NCBI RefSeq assembly: GCF_000964685.1
Contig: NZ_LANS01000001.1
Span: 1,415,408-1,479,407 of the forward strand
Length of the DNA stretch: 64,000 bases
DNA from: Anaplasma phagocytophilum str. Webster
GTDB lineage: Bacteria > Pseudomonadota > Alphaproteobacteria > Rickettsiales > Anaplasmataceae
Reading direction: 5' to 3'
Both the position numbers and the translations under genes were made by a program. Below are positions 51,732-62,610 of the stretch, piece by piece. Below the pieces are notes generated by a model. That model worked only from the letters and a program-made list of their open reading frames with translations, ran no database searches and was not told the origin of the DNA. Position 1 is the stretch's first letter. The number at the start of each line of letters is the position of its first letter.

Positions 51732-52325
51732 CTATGCACTTATACCATTTGCAATTTCTCTCCCCTCTGCATTTCCATTCTCTACATGAGATAGGGGCTT
51801 ATTTTCCTTACCACTATTGGAACAAGTCGAAGAAAGAATAGCCTCTCTTCTTTCAGCGCTTATACCATACTCGACCATTAAATGTGCGATGCGTTCTGGG
51901 ATTGCGGATAATGCTCCACAAATATTCGAAAGTTCTTCTTGTCTTTGCTGCTCAAAGAGTGCCTGCGCTTTCATTACACATTCCGCATTTTGCATACAAG
52001 AATTGAACGACTCCAAAAGCCCATCTTGTTCTTTCTTGTTAGAGATATTATCGGTATAGTTTTGCCATTTTATACTCATATTAACCATGACTACAAGACA
52101 CGCAAGAATCGCTATATTCCGCAGCAGAAAGTCCATACTATTACCCGCTGTAATAAACTGGATTGCTACTACTACACTCATGATTACAGCAGCGACAATG
52201 CAGGCCTTAGTTAGCGCATCCGCCACGACTCGACCATCAATTCCCTCTTTCCAGAGAAGCTTAATGTTTCTTTTTTTACTATTAAACCAGTTGTTTTCTT
52301 TAAACCATTTCACGACTAATCCCAC
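51732..52325 (-). CDS. hypothetical protein with paired membrane segments
   Basis: 197 residues, no recognised family. The basic, tryptophan-containing N-terminus (KWFKENNWFNSKKRNIKLLW) leads to two hydrophobic spans at about 41-59 and 66-85 with a very short turn, then a cytosolic-type tail of 110 residues with helical, glutamine- and glutamate-rich sequence (MKAQALFEQQRQEELSNI). Topology is like that of its two neighbours at 50119 and 53273 though sequence similarity is not obvious. No Sec signal cleavage site is apparent. Confidence 0.65.
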   Translation of the reverse strand: MGLVVKWFKENNWFNSKKRNIKLLWKEGIDGRVVADALTKACIVAAVIMSVVVAIQFITAGNSMDFLLRNIAILACLVVMVNMSIKWQNYTDNISNKKEQDGLLESFNSCMQNAECVMKAQALFEQQRQEELSNICGALSAIPERIAHLMVEYGISAERREAILSSTCSNSGKENKPLSHVENGNAEGREIANGISA

Positions 52326-53272
52326 TACATGTATTAACTACTTTATAATATTATTAGATAAATAAGTAAAAAATAAACCTTTATATGAATTAAGATAATA
52401 ATAAGCTGAGCAACTTCGTAGCCTCTTGTATCATATTTACGGAAGCGGAATGTGCGCTATACTTCATGGAAACCCTCTTCTATAGCTCTTATTTGCATTC
52501 TATATTTTCATTGAGTTTCGTTCTAATCTCGCAAACTTAAAAAAAGCTACAGCACGTAAAAGGAGTAGGAAATTAAGGACAACAATCTAAGGAAATACCT
52601 TTTCTCTATACAGCGTGTAATACGCAATTTGCGCATCATGACACAATTCATGCACTAGTGCCATAATATAGAATTACAGAATTTCTCCCATAAGCTACAT
52701 AAACCTTTCATAAATCGTGTCTTCTTGAGATTTTTAATATCTTACTAAACTGAAATTAAGTGCTACAGTTAACTGATAAGACTATAATACATGGCGCAAT
52801 GCATACCACACTGCGTTAACCATTGATAAATGGAAAAAATTAAGATTATCTTCATGAAAGTACATAGCAATTTTCCATACAGATGCACAGAAATTAAGTT
52901 ATGACAAAGCCTCTACTCAGTAATTGTGTTACGTTCGAAAAAAGAACATGAGTGTCGTATCACCTAGCCTCTTAAAAACCGGATTGTCTTGAATTTGGAG
53001 TAAGCATACTGAATACTGTGTGACCACTCTGACGTAGTTAGAGATCCTAATTTCCACACCTAGGAGAGAGAATTGTTACTCATGTAAGGGTCATGCAGCA
53101 CCCGTAGTAGAATATCCAAAAAAGGCTACAATTCCCCGTGGGCTTCGTTGTAAATATGCAGCAACGTACACAATCCTTGTCGTATGATGAGCGGAGCTAT
53201 CAGCAACGGAAACTTAGAATAAAGCATCACAACACTTCACTTAAATTAACGCGTTTATGAGATGGAATAATC
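52326..53272. other. long spacer
   Basis: No gene, RNA or repeat recognised. Confidence 0.4.
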
Positions 53273-53812
53273 TTATATGGCTACTCGTAATGATGCTTTG
53301 TCTTGTTGACAAACAATTTCCACACCACCTGAAGTCATATCCGATAAAGTTGAAGGATAATCATGCTTTGTAGCATCGAGCCCTGTACATTTCTCTCTAA
53401 CAGCAGAAATTTCTCCTACGCCACTCTCTTCTTCTCTAGCACCCGATACACTATTTGTATCATAACTAGGACTCTCTGCTTCCTCACCCTCTGCAAGACA
53501 CTCCAACAAACGTGTATCTTCCTTTTTTATACCTTCTACCTTAGTAACGTACTCATAGCAGTATACACATAACAAAGGTATAAGAACTAAGCATGGAAGG
53601 GCTCCTGCATACCGAAGATAGGAAAATATCATAGATTCCCCACTTAGCCCCTGGAAAATCTGAATCAAGCTAACAAGGCAAAGAACAGTCGCCGTGAAAA
53701 CCATGCACCCAAGGATTACCTTATCCTTATCATATCCCTTATGTCTTTCCTCGAAAATCCTCTTCCATCTGTGAATATCCCTTCTGCGATGACTTGGCAC
53801 AGTACACACCAA
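53273..53812 (-). CDS. hypothetical protein with paired membrane segments
   Basis: 179 residues, no recognised family. A basic N-terminus (HRRRDIHRWKRIFEERHKG) precedes hydrophobic spans at about 32-53 and 66-86, followed by an acidic, serine-rich tail (LLECLAEGEEAESPSYDTN, EEESGVGEIS). The shared plan of basic head, tight membrane hairpin and polar tail groups it with 50119 and 51732. Its upstream region faces the divergent 54121 gene. Confidence 0.65.
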   Translation of the reverse strand: MVCTVPSHRRRDIHRWKRIFEERHKGYDKDKVILGCMVFTATVLCLVSLIQIFQGLSGESMIFSYLRYAGALPCLVLIPLLCVYCYEYVTKVEGIKKEDTRLLECLAEGEEAESPSYDTNSVSGAREEESGVGEISAVREKCTGLDATKHDYPSTLSDMTSGGVEIVCQQDKASLRVAI

Positions 53813-54120
53813 AATGCTGTTATATGTAAATAGCGTAGCAAAATTTGCTACATAATAAAAGTCTTAAAAAATAAACTTATATAAAATAACTACACCAATT
53901 CCACTGCTATATCTGCAGGCAATTTACTACCGACTGAAGATAAACACACTGCGTTAAGATGCTTCCTATTTCTATTTGCATCATGAGAGCATATTTCCTA
54001 ATCTTTCGCGCAATTTTCTGATATTTACGCATAAAATCGTTTTTGAAGAAAACTTATTAATATATAATTTACAATTAACTTGTAGTGTACTCCGTTAAAA
54101 ATGACCTTATGGTAATATAC
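53813..54120. other. divergent spacer between two orphan genes
   Basis: AT-rich (TTATTAATATATAATTTACA before 54085) and likely to hold promoters for both neighbours; no precise boxes are proposed. Confidence 0.4.
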
Positions 54121-55590
54121 ATGAACCTTGGAAAGAAGCCGCTACTTAGAAAACCACAAACCACTCCCTTTATTTTGGAAAAAACTGCTATAGGTGATGC
54201 ATCACCTGATCACCTTAAAAAGCCAGACGTTACTAACTCGTCAGCAAACACAGCTGCTTTGCAGGATGCGCTACGCTCACATAAGAAAGATACTAGATAT
54301 TCAGACAAGGTATATATCTTTTTCTCTGAAGAAGAAAAGAAGGGCATTGTAACTTTATATGAATCGTCCATCCAGAGCATACAAATCTATAGCAACAGTT
54401 CAGAGAATTTAGACACCCAATATACAATGGTAGCCATATTGAACAAAATTACCGTTGGGCAAGATAAAAAACGAAAAGCCTCACGGAATATAAGTATTCG
54501 TGCTTTTCATCATGAATGGGAAAATAAAGATTTCCAGAACATCAAGCCTGAAATAACCTTGATAGCCGCGGGAAAAGACTATAACACACGTACTGAAACT
54601 TACTTCTCTCCTCCAAAAAATCAATCCATACCTTTAATAGGTATAAGCACTAGTAAATACGTAGAGTATCGCCCAATGATTGAAAAACACAGCAAAACTT
54701 TCCTTGAAAAAGCCTTACCGCTGCACATTAATAAAAAGTCCATTATAACAACAATATTAGAGAGTTATATCCTAAAAAAAAATTCTAGAGCTAACACTAA
54801 AGTAGCTATTTATCTGGTAGAAAATTTTCTCCCACTTATCCCAAAAACAACCTTAGCAGCATTGAAGAAGGGAGCGCTAAAGCTAAAACGTATATGCTTA
54901 GAAGAAGGGAGCAACACTACTGATTTAAGTGAAGTAGATAGATTATGCCTGTCCTTAAATTCAGCTTCTTTTTCTGCACCTTACTCTATTACTGAAACAA
55001 ATACCAAAGCCTTAAAAGAAGAAGTATTCCATTTAATAAAGGAAAGGGCATGCCAATATGAACACCTGCACGAAGCCTTAAGTAAAGACGCGTATAAGAG
55101 TATAATCTCTGTAGATTTAGAGGAAATAGTAGCCTGCTATACCAACAAGTCTAATCAATTTACGAGTACATTATTAAAAAAGTGCATCTCCGCAAATAAG
55201 AATTTATCCCACAAAATGGCTATAGTACATAGATATATAGATGAGCTTAAAAAACGCTCTGTGAACAATAATGCCAAACCTTTGATATTAGATTGCCAAT
55301 TACCTTGCGCTGGCGAAGATTTCACATTCGCTCACAATTCCCTTATATCTCTTGCAAAGAAGAATGCTCCTCAAGAAGTTGAATTCTGTGTGGACCACAT
55401 TATAGAAGAGGCAAAAAGACAAGTGGCTGAAAAATATAGCACGATATTCCTGCGTGATGTTATGGGTATAACAGAAAAAGTCTCAGCACACGTGAATAAG
55501 ATGTCTGTTAAGATAAATAAGATGCAACATAATGACGAACTACAAGCTTCAGTGCCCCATAATAGCACCGAAAGCTGTAATCTCATATAA
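54121..55590 (+). CDS. large orphan protein, candidate effector
   Basis: From ATG 54121 (MNLGKKPLLRKPQTTPF) 489 residues; the frame is open a further 12 codons upstream. No domain is recognised. It is lysine-, serine- and asparagine-rich, soluble by composition, without membrane spans or signal peptide. Helical stretches predominate in the C-terminal half (EEVFHLIKERACQYEHLHEA, FCVDHIIEEAKRQVAEKY). The last 25 residues are not strongly basic, so a VirB/D4-type C-terminal secretion signal is not obvious. It sits beside three membrane-hairpin orphans in a region without housekeeping genes. Coding status is well supported by the long uninterrupted frame; function is unknown. Confidence 0.75.
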   Translation: MNLGKKPLLRKPQTTPFILEKTAIGDASPDHLKKPDVTNSSANTAALQDALRSHKKDTRYSDKVYIFFSEEEKKGIVTLYESSIQSIQIYSNSSENLDTQYTMVAILNKITVGQDKKRKASRNISIRAFHHEWENKDFQNIKPEITLIAAGKDYNTRTETYFSPPKNQSIPLIGISTSKYVEYRPMIEKHSKTFLEKALPLHINKKSIITTILESYILKKNSRANTKVAIYLVENFLPLIPKTTLAALKKGALKLKRICLEEGSNTTDLSEVDRLCLSLNSASFSAPYSITETNTKALKEEVFHLIKERACQYEHLHEALSKDAYKSIISVDLEEIVACYTNKSNQFTSTLLKKCISANKNLSHKMAIVHRYIDELKKRSVNNNAKPLILDCQLPCAGEDFTFAHNSLISLAKKNAPQEVEFCVDHIIEEAKRQVAEKYSTIFLRDVMGITEKVSAHVNKMSVKINKMQHNDELQASVPHNSTESCNLI

Positions 55591-56929
55591 CGCTTATTGA
55601 ATATGATGGACAAGAAGGAGGTCTGAGATTAGTCACGTGTTCCCCAAAAATGATAGAGCTCCATGGCATAGTGCAGCCCTTTATGTACCTACGCGATTAG
55701 GTGATTAAGTAATGGCTATACAGAAATGAGATTGCAATGTGAGCTCCTACACCGCATTTTGCAGATCTGTACTGATTTCTCTTTTTAATCTGTAACTCTG
55801 GAAGTTGTAGTTCTATATGAGCACGCATTCTTAATCACAGCGTTCTTATCCAGAGTAAAAGGTATGGGTACCATGGCGAACAGTGCATCATATTGCGGCG
55901 CAAGTCTGCTTACCATGAGGGCATCCGCTGAATAAATATCAGACTTCTTAACATAATACTCAATGGCAGTTGAGCGCGACAATCTAAGGGAGATAATCAA
56001 CAAATGTGTTCTTTTCCTCCTTTATGAACCAGATAGAATTAAATAATCCTAGCGATTTTCGACAGATTGCATGCACCACCGCTCCAAACAGGTTGATGTA
56101 TGCTGTAGCGCTATTCAAACCCTGTAACTGTTGGTTATGTATCCCCAGACTTAACTAAAGATACAAACCTTGTATTCCATATATTTTGTGAAACTTACTC
56201 TACCACAGAGTAATTCAACATTCATCCTCTGCAGCGAGGGAGGAATGCATTACTCTACTCCCAAGGCACCGTCGCATGCACGATATCAACCCTAGAAGCA
56301 CCCAATCCCCCTACACAACACTGTGAATTATCGTACCATTGCGTACTTAACTCGAGACACAACATTGAAAATATCTCTGTGATATCACAAATACTAATTA
56401 CTCCCTCTATCACCATTTATGATCCAAACTGCGATTATGTTGCTTTGTAAATGCACTCAACATAAGCAAATTGCCGCTTTCAGAGCGTGAAAGAAAAACC
56501 GGACACATATACGCGCAGTATAACCACAATTAGCTATGCATCTTTCACATAATTAAAGGGCTACATAAAGATAAATCATCCTGGCAGAGTATATCCAATA
56601 CGTCTACCTGACACTTCTATCTTCACAAATCCTTGATGCAAACTGCCTTATTCCTCAGCTATCATCTCTCTCGATGTGTATGTCACAGAAGTATCTAGCT
56701 TACATGAACACAATACCTTAATAGTGGGTGTAGCTAAATACTAGATTCATCATGGTCACAGTATTTATCCTATTCTGCAACGCAACAAGCGTTATCGTCT
56801 GCCTACAATCACATGTCACATTTTAAAGTTTAATTCGTGTACACCCATCATCTTGCAACATACACATCCAGAAGCAACAGTACGGCTGAAAATAAACCTT
56901 CCAGTATTTTTGCCTAAAATACTAAGTAC
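55591..56929. other. long spacer downstream of bioA
   Basis: A minus frame (55785-56003) contains YYVKKSDIYSADALMVSRLA and LFAMVPIPFTLDKNAVI, protein-like but not recognised; probably a remnant. No RNA gene seen. Confidence 0.35.
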
Positions 56930-58201
56930 TTATCTTCTACACTCGTATACCAGTGTTTTCAATGCAGAAAGCAATGCTAATAGCTCATCCTCTGCAATTG
57001 TGAGCGGTGGCATCACATACATTACAGTTTTAATTGGCCTGATCCATATACCCAAATCTAAGAGCTTTTGTGTCATGCCATTTTTAAGCTTTTCCACGCA
57101 CTCGTTCTTAATATTAAAAGCTGCCATAGCCCCTTTTATTCTCACATTGCACACGTAATCTAAAGCATGCAGTTCTTCCAATTCGGCTTTTAAAATTCTT
57201 TCTATTCCCGATACCTTCTGAGTGTACGACTCACCCGCAAATAAATCGAGAGAAGCATTAGCAGCAGCACAAGATAAAGGATGTGCCATAAATGTATTAC
57301 CGTGCATAAATGTTTCTCCACCGGATATAAAAAGTTCGGATATATTACTGCTAACTACCGCTGCTGATAGTGGACAAGTACCGCCGCTAAGGGCTTTTCC
57401 TATTACCATAATATCAGGCTGAATAGAAGCCTGCTCACAAGCAAAGGATGTTCCTAATCTATAAAAGCCTGTAGCAACTTCGTCAGCAATAAACAGAATC
57501 TCATTTTCTTTCGCAATCTTTCTCAACGTAGATAAAACATGAGGAGGATAAATCACCATACCACCTGCAGCCTGTAAAAGTGGCTCGACGATAATTGCGG
57601 CAACTTTATCCGCTATGCTCTCTATCTTCTGCTGCAACAATACTACGTCTTCTTCACTTGCGGGTATATCAAGCAGATATTGCTTCGGACAATATCTTGT
57701 AAAGGAGTCTCCATGAATAGCTGCAGGATCAGAGATCGATATACATCCCATGCTATCCCCATGGTATGAATTTTTGAAATATATAAAGCTGTGTTTTTCT
57801 CGCTTACCCATACTGTACCAGTATTGAACAGCGAGTTTCAGCGCTACTTCCACTGCCATAGATCCAGAATCCGCAAAAAACACCCTATCAAGCCCTGGCG
57901 GCATTAACTTAGCGATGCGTGATGCTAGTACGTATGCTCCTTCATGAATTAAATCACGGCAAAACATCACATGTGATAACTTTGCCAATTGCTCCTGCAT
58001 TTTGCCTACTATATAAGGATGCGAATAGCCATGACATACACTCCACCAGCTCGATATACCATCCAATAGCCTTTTGCCATCTTCAAGTTCTAGATAACTT
58101 CCCTGGCCTGACACCACTCTCATCGGGGCCACTGCAGGCACTGCGCTACTGTAGGGGAATAATACTTTCTCTTCTTGAAACCAATGTGCATGTTCGTACA
58201 T
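56930..58201 (-). CDS. bioA: adenosylmethionine--8-amino-7-oxononanoate aminotransferase
   Basis: BioA makes 7,8-diaminopelargonate in biotin synthesis with PLP. The 423-residue protein has LLDGISSWWSVCHGYSHP near the start, FFADSGSMAVEVALK, the NSYHGDSMGCIS motif, IVEPLLQAAGGM, LFIADEVATGFYRLG and the PLP lysine in MVIGKALSGGTCPLSA. The SSWW pair is characteristic of BioA among class III aminotransferases. yihY lies 62 bases upstream on the same strand. Biotin synthesis genes are kept in Anaplasma and Ehrlichia, in line with the species call. Confidence 0.95.
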   Translation of the reverse strand: MYEHAHWFQEEKVLFPYSSAVPAVAPMRVVSGQGSYLELEDGKRLLDGISSWWSVCHGYSHPYIVGKMQEQLAKLSHVMFCRDLIHEGAYVLASRIAKLMPPGLDRVFFADSGSMAVEVALKLAVQYWYSMGKREKHSFIYFKNSYHGDSMGCISISDPAAIHGDSFTRYCPKQYLLDIPASEEDVVLLQQKIESIADKVAAIIVEPLLQAAGGMVIYPPHVLSTLRKIAKENEILFIADEVATGFYRLGTSFACEQASIQPDIMVIGKALSGGTCPLSAAVVSSNISELFISGGETFMHGNTFMAHPLSCAAANASLDLFAGESYTQKVSGIERILKAELEELHALDYVCNVRIKGAMAAFNIKNECVEKLKNGMTQKLLDLGIWIRPIKTVMYVMPPLTIAEDELLALLSALKTLVYECRR

Positions 58202-58263
58202 GGAACCTCACAACTCCCATAAAATAGGAAGTATGGTAACACATTTTCCACAGTAGTCGTACT

Positions 58264-59097
58264 CTATATATGTACACTAGAGTGACGATTTGAGAGTCTA
58301 TAATTCAGTTCTGCTCCGTATATGAAAAATATGCTAAGTATGTAGAAAAACAGCATCGCTGCTATAATACCTGTAAGATTACCGTATATTGTCTTGAGAA
58401 CTTGAAAGGTTGAGAGATACCACGAAAAAGCCATTGATGTTAACGTCCATGTTGCGGTTACAACAGCTGCACCTGGCAGCACGACCAGTATATTCTGCCT
58501 TACATTTGGAACCATGAAGTATATCCAAGAAACAGCAATAAAAAGTACCACTTTGCTAACTACAAACCTCAGGAACTCCCAATGTCTACCGACCACTTCG
58601 AAAATTATAGGGACCAATACCGCGAATAATACACTGAGCATCATCACAGCAACTATTATCAAAAACTGCAGTATACTAAACATACGGCCCAATATGTATG
58701 GTGGAGGCGCTGATACCCTAAGGGCTTTATTCAACACGTGCCTTATCCCCTCGATAACTGAGGAAGCAGTCCATATTACACCACCTATAGCGACAGTCAG
58801 CAGGCTCTGGGGAGGCCCTGATAGGATCTCCTCAATTCTAGGCAATAGTGCATCCATGGTATCGTGCGGCAATTCACCTGATAGTACATCAAAAAGCCTT
58901 GTATATAGAAATTGATCCTTATCCAATACTGACACTATAGAGGAAGTCAGAGCATTGAAGAACACGAAAAAAGGAAACATCGACAAAAGTACTATAAAGG
59001 ACAAATACCCTGCATACTCCATCCCATCATGATCTCTAAAATCAATAACGGCTTTACAAATACACTTGAAAAACGTCAACACTTTCTGCAGTATCAT
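58264..59097 (-). CDS. yihY: YihY/BrkB-family inner-membrane protein
   Basis: 277 residues with about six membrane spans, starting near residue 30 (GYLSFIVLLSMFPFFVFF) and ending with FFYILSIFFIYGAELNYRL, the family's conserved GAELN motif. The family was once annotated as ribonuclease BN; that activity belongs to another protein and the role of YihY is unsettled. It precedes bioA on the same strand. A decayed copy of its 3' half is at 42614-42968. Confidence 0.93.
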   Translation of the reverse strand: MILQKVLTFFKCICKAVIDFRDHDGMEYAGYLSFIVLLSMFPFFVFFNALTSSIVSVLDKDQFLYTRLFDVLSGELPHDTMDALLPRIEEILSGPPQSLLTVAIGGVIWTASSVIEGIRHVLNKALRVSAPPPYILGRMFSILQFLIIVAVMMLSVLFAVLVPIIFEVVGRHWEFLRFVVSKVVLFIAVSWIYFMVPNVRQNILVVLPGAAVVTATWTLTSMAFSWYLSTFQVLKTIYGNLTGIIAAMLFFYILSIFFIYGAELNYRLSNRHSSVHI

Positions 59098-60106
59098 TTC
59101 TTTTAGTACGTATGCGATATATATTCCCGGGAGGTTGTATTATGACGCATCTTACTGCAAAAACAATTCCCATTTATCCCCATTTTAAATACACATCGGT
59201 ATGTCAAAGTTTACTTTCACAGGCATGGCGGGAGTAAAATGTATTCTTCATTCTTAAAATATCATAAAATCTGAACATTGCGCTTTCCAACGCTTTAGTG
59301 TTAAACGAATGCCTTATTGAGTTCTATAAAAAGCAACATGTAGCCCAACTATTACCCCAACTGTGTGCTGGTATCAGAACACAATCGTCTAAGTGGTCTA
59401 ACACTTCCCTGTATTAAGCAAGTAGTTAGGATCGATCACAATACATTCCCAACTCAGATATATATCTTATATACCTCATGGTACAATCGATAATAGTTTA
59501 AGTAAGATTATAAGTCCTCATAATAAGCTATTATTATAGTCGTAATTTTAATGCACTTTAGACACAAAGAGTTACCAGACAAAAATGTGTACATATCGGG
59601 TGGACTCTTCACGATTGTCACATAATTATTGCTTCTGGCAACTGGACTATCACTATATTGAGCATCTGTATTTCGAGATTAACGGATAGTTGCTTATTAA
59701 CAGAGGTATACTGCTGATGTATTAGAGATGCCGTAACACCGTTATTTTTAAGGACATAGGCCTGCACAGAAAGTGTATATCGGATGGGAAGAGGTTAGTT
59801 GCTTAGAATACGTAATACACATAGATGCGTCGTCTTGAGTGACCTCAGAGTGCTAGTATGCGGTTTGTGTGTATAAGGCCGAACATAAAACAAAGCTGGT
59901 CGCGATACTGCTACTTCCCCTTTGTTGTCACTCCTATCACGTAATGCCACTCTGCACTGTTCTCAATTTTCAGTGATATATAAATTAACCATGCGTATAA
60001 TGACCTATACAAACATATAATTAGTATTGCATATATTGGTTATAGGTCTTAGACTAAGTGGTATCTCGTGTATACATACCATGTGCTTAGCGTTGTAGGA
60101 TGAGTT
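59098..60106. other. long spacer between yihY and yebC (divergent)
   Basis: No gene, RNA or repeat recognised in 1 kb; should contain both promoters. Confidence 0.4.
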
Positions 60107-60844
60107 ATGGCTGGTCATTCACAGTTTGCGAACATCAAACACAGAAAGGGCGCGCAAGATGCCAAGCGTGCTAAGCTGTTCACAAAATTGAGGAAGGAAA
60201 TCATAGTAGCGGCTAGGAGTGGTTCTCCCGTTCCGGAATTGAACCCTAATCTAAGGTCTGCAATAGCCTCTGCCAAGGCTTTTAATCTTCCTAAAGACCG
60301 TATAGAGGCTGCTATACGAAGCGCTCAGGGCAATGAGGCTGATGATAGCTATGAGGAAATAACGTATGAAGGTTATGGTCCTGGTAGTGTCGCTATAGTA
60401 GTGCATGCTTTGAGCAACAATAGAAATCGCACTGCTGGGGAGCTACGCCATATATTTACGCGGCACGGAGGAAAGCTCGGAGAGAGAGGAAGCATAAGTT
60501 ATCTGTTTGATCATGTGGGGCTAATAGTTTATGGTGCTTCGCAGGTTGGAAGCTTTGATGTGATTTTTGATGAGGCTACTAGCCTCGGTGCTATAGATCT
60601 TGAAGAACACGACAATGGCGAGGAGAAGGAGTATCACGTAATTTGCCAAGTTGAAGATTTTGGCAGAATCAGAGATGCTTTGTATGAGAAGTTTTCTGAT
60701 GGTGTGACTGCTCGTCTCTCTTGGCGTCCTAAACAAAAAGTTAAACCTGCATCCGACGAAGCTTCTGCTAAACTTATCAGTTTCCTGAATGATCTGGATG
60801 ATAATGATGATGTCCAGTATGTTGAGGGCGATTTCGAGTTGTAA
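60107..60844 (+). CDS. yebC: YebC/PmpR-family translation or transcription factor
   Basis: The 245-residue protein matches the YebC (TACO1) family throughout: [69 protein letters not shown]. Members have been described both as DNA-binding regulators and as factors that help ribosomes through difficult peptides; which applies here is unknown. Length and start are standard. A frameshifted, inverted fragment is at 37759-38219. Confidence 0.95.
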   Translation: MAGHSQFANIKHRKGAQDAKRAKLFTKLRKEIIVAARSGSPVPELNPNLRSAIASAKAFNLPKDRIEAAIRSAQGNEADDSYEEITYEGYGPGSVAIVVHALSNNRNRTAGELRHIFTRHGGKLGERGSISYLFDHVGLIVYGASQVGSFDVIFDEATSLGAIDLEEHDNGEEKEYHVICQVEDFGRIRDALYEKFSDGVTARLSWRPKQKVKPASDEASAKLISFLNDLDDNDDVQYVEGDFEL

Positions 60845-61044
60845 ATTGACGCGTTGTTAGTGCCTCGCTGGTTGTGGCGGTATCTTTTGTAACTTGCTTT
60901 TATATGTGACATCTGTTAGTATTCTGGCAGTCGCTTAGCTATGGTATTTATGTTAAAGATGCTGTTATGCTGCGTTTTACTGTATTTAGTATTTGGTAGG
61001 TTATCTAATAGAGTGTAGTTAGTATAGCATTTTGATGGTTTGTG

Positions 61045-62176
61045 ATGCATGGCAGGTCGGTAATTTTAGAAGATATATCAGAGATTGGTGAAGATCTAGC
61101 TTCGATAGCGAGGTGTCTTTGACATTGTGGGGCTAGAATCTACGTTGGAGAGCCTGGATCTAGAGTGCTCTTCACCTTCCTTATGGGATGACGCTGAAAA
61201 AGCAAAAAGCTTGCTTAGTGAACGGTCGAGAGTGAGCGCCGTTCTCACATCTTTTCGTGTTTTAGAAAAAGAACATAAGGACTTAGCTGAATTAGCAGAA
61301 ATGATTTCTGACAGTGATGACAGAGACTTTCTTGCAACGATAAATGCTGAGCTTCAATCCTTGAAGTTGCGTATCTCTCAGAAAAAGACTGAGTGCATGT
61401 TCTCTCACGAAGCTGATGCTAATAGTTGTTTCTTGACTATTCGTTCTGGAGCTGGTGGAACCGAAAGTAGCGATTGGGTTTGCATGCTTTTACGCATGTA
61501 TACAAAGTGGGCTGAATCTTTTCATAAGTTTACTGTTGAGACTGTTGATTCTGTTGACGGTGAGGAAACAGGTCTGAAGGCTGTTACTGTGAAAATATGT
61601 GGTATTGGCGCCTACGGGTGGGCACGTACTGAAAGTGGTATTCATAGGTTAGTTCGCATTTCTCCCTTTGACCATGCTGCAAAACGGCACACCAGCTTCG
61701 CTAGTGTTGAGGTATCTCCTGTTGTGGATCATGAAATTGACATAAAAATTCTAGAAAAGGATCTTCGTATTGATACTTATCGTGCTTCTGGTGCTGGGGG
61801 GCAGCATGTTAATAAAACAGAAAGTGCGGTCCGTATAACACATATTCCCTCTGGCATGGTGGTACAATGTCAGACAAGCAGGTCGCAGCACCAAAACCGT
61901 GCTGAAGCCTACTCTTTACTTAAAAGCCGTCTCTATGAAATGGAGCTGCAAGAAAAAGAGAAAAGAATGGCTCAAGATCATCAAAACAAGTGTGAAATTG
62001 GTTGGGGGCATCAGATAAGATCCTATGTAATGCATCCATATCGTATGGTGAAGGACTTACGTACAGGGCATGAAACTGGCAATGTAGATGCAGTAATGAA
62101 TGGAGACTTAGACGCTTTTATCACTGCGGCTCTCATGCGTGGATCTCTTGCCAAGGTACAGCGATCTGGATCTTAA
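61045..62176 (+). CDS. prfB: peptide chain release factor 2, made by programmed +1 frameshift
   Basis: RF2 releases peptides at UGA and UAA. The first 25 codons (ATG 61045, MHGRSVILEDISEIGEDLAS then IARCL) end at an in-frame TGA (61120-61122); shifting +1 at CTT TGA C continues as DIVGLESTLES to the normal end, giving 376 residues. GTG 61042 is an alternative start. The stop-codon recognition tripeptide SPF (in RISPFDHAAK) and the catalytic GGQ (RASGAGGQHVNKTESAVR, about residue 250) are intact. Without the shift only a 25-residue peptide would be made. The prfB downstream frame alone has a GTG at 61127 that simple gene calling would choose wrongly. Confidence 0.95.
61111..61123 (+). promoter_or_regulatory. 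prfB programmed +1 frameshift site
   Basis: The sequence AGGTGTCTTTGAC holds the slippery CTT TGA C (61117-61123) with an internal Shine-Dalgarno-like AGG three bases upstream of CTT, the arrangement known from prfB of many bacteria. RF2 itself competes at the TGA, so the site is autoregulatory. Confidence 0.93.
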
Positions 62177-62187
62177 AATATTCCATG

Positions 62188-62610
62188 GTGCTTACCTATG
62201 GGATAGGATAGCGATACGCAAAATCACTTGAGAACATAATACGGCAGTACGGGTATGGCCCACGCTGAAGAAGATTATTATGTGCAGAACTAATAACATG
62301 GATGTGCACTGTTGCATTCCATGCGCATATCCCTATTCTCCGAACAGTTAGCTATAGTGCTTACCTATGGGACAAGATAGCAATATACAAACCGAAGAAC
62401 ATAATATAGCAGTACGGGTACAGCCCACACTGAAGAAGATTATTATGTGCAGAACTAATAACATGGATGTGCACTGTTGCATTCCATGCGCACGTCACTA
62501 TTGTCAAAACAGTTCTCTATAGTGCTGACCTCGTAGGGCGTAAGAGACTAACTACAGACTTTCAGGAGAACATAATACTGCGGTACAACCCGCTTTTATA
62601 GAGAACTACG
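62188..62610 (+). repeat. about 167-bp tandem repeat, two and a half units
   Basis: Units start at 62188, 62357 and (partial, diverged) 62522 with GTGCTTACCTATGGGA-type sequence; the first two share a long block ending with GCACTGTTGCATTCCATGCG. It directly follows prfB. Confidence 0.9.
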
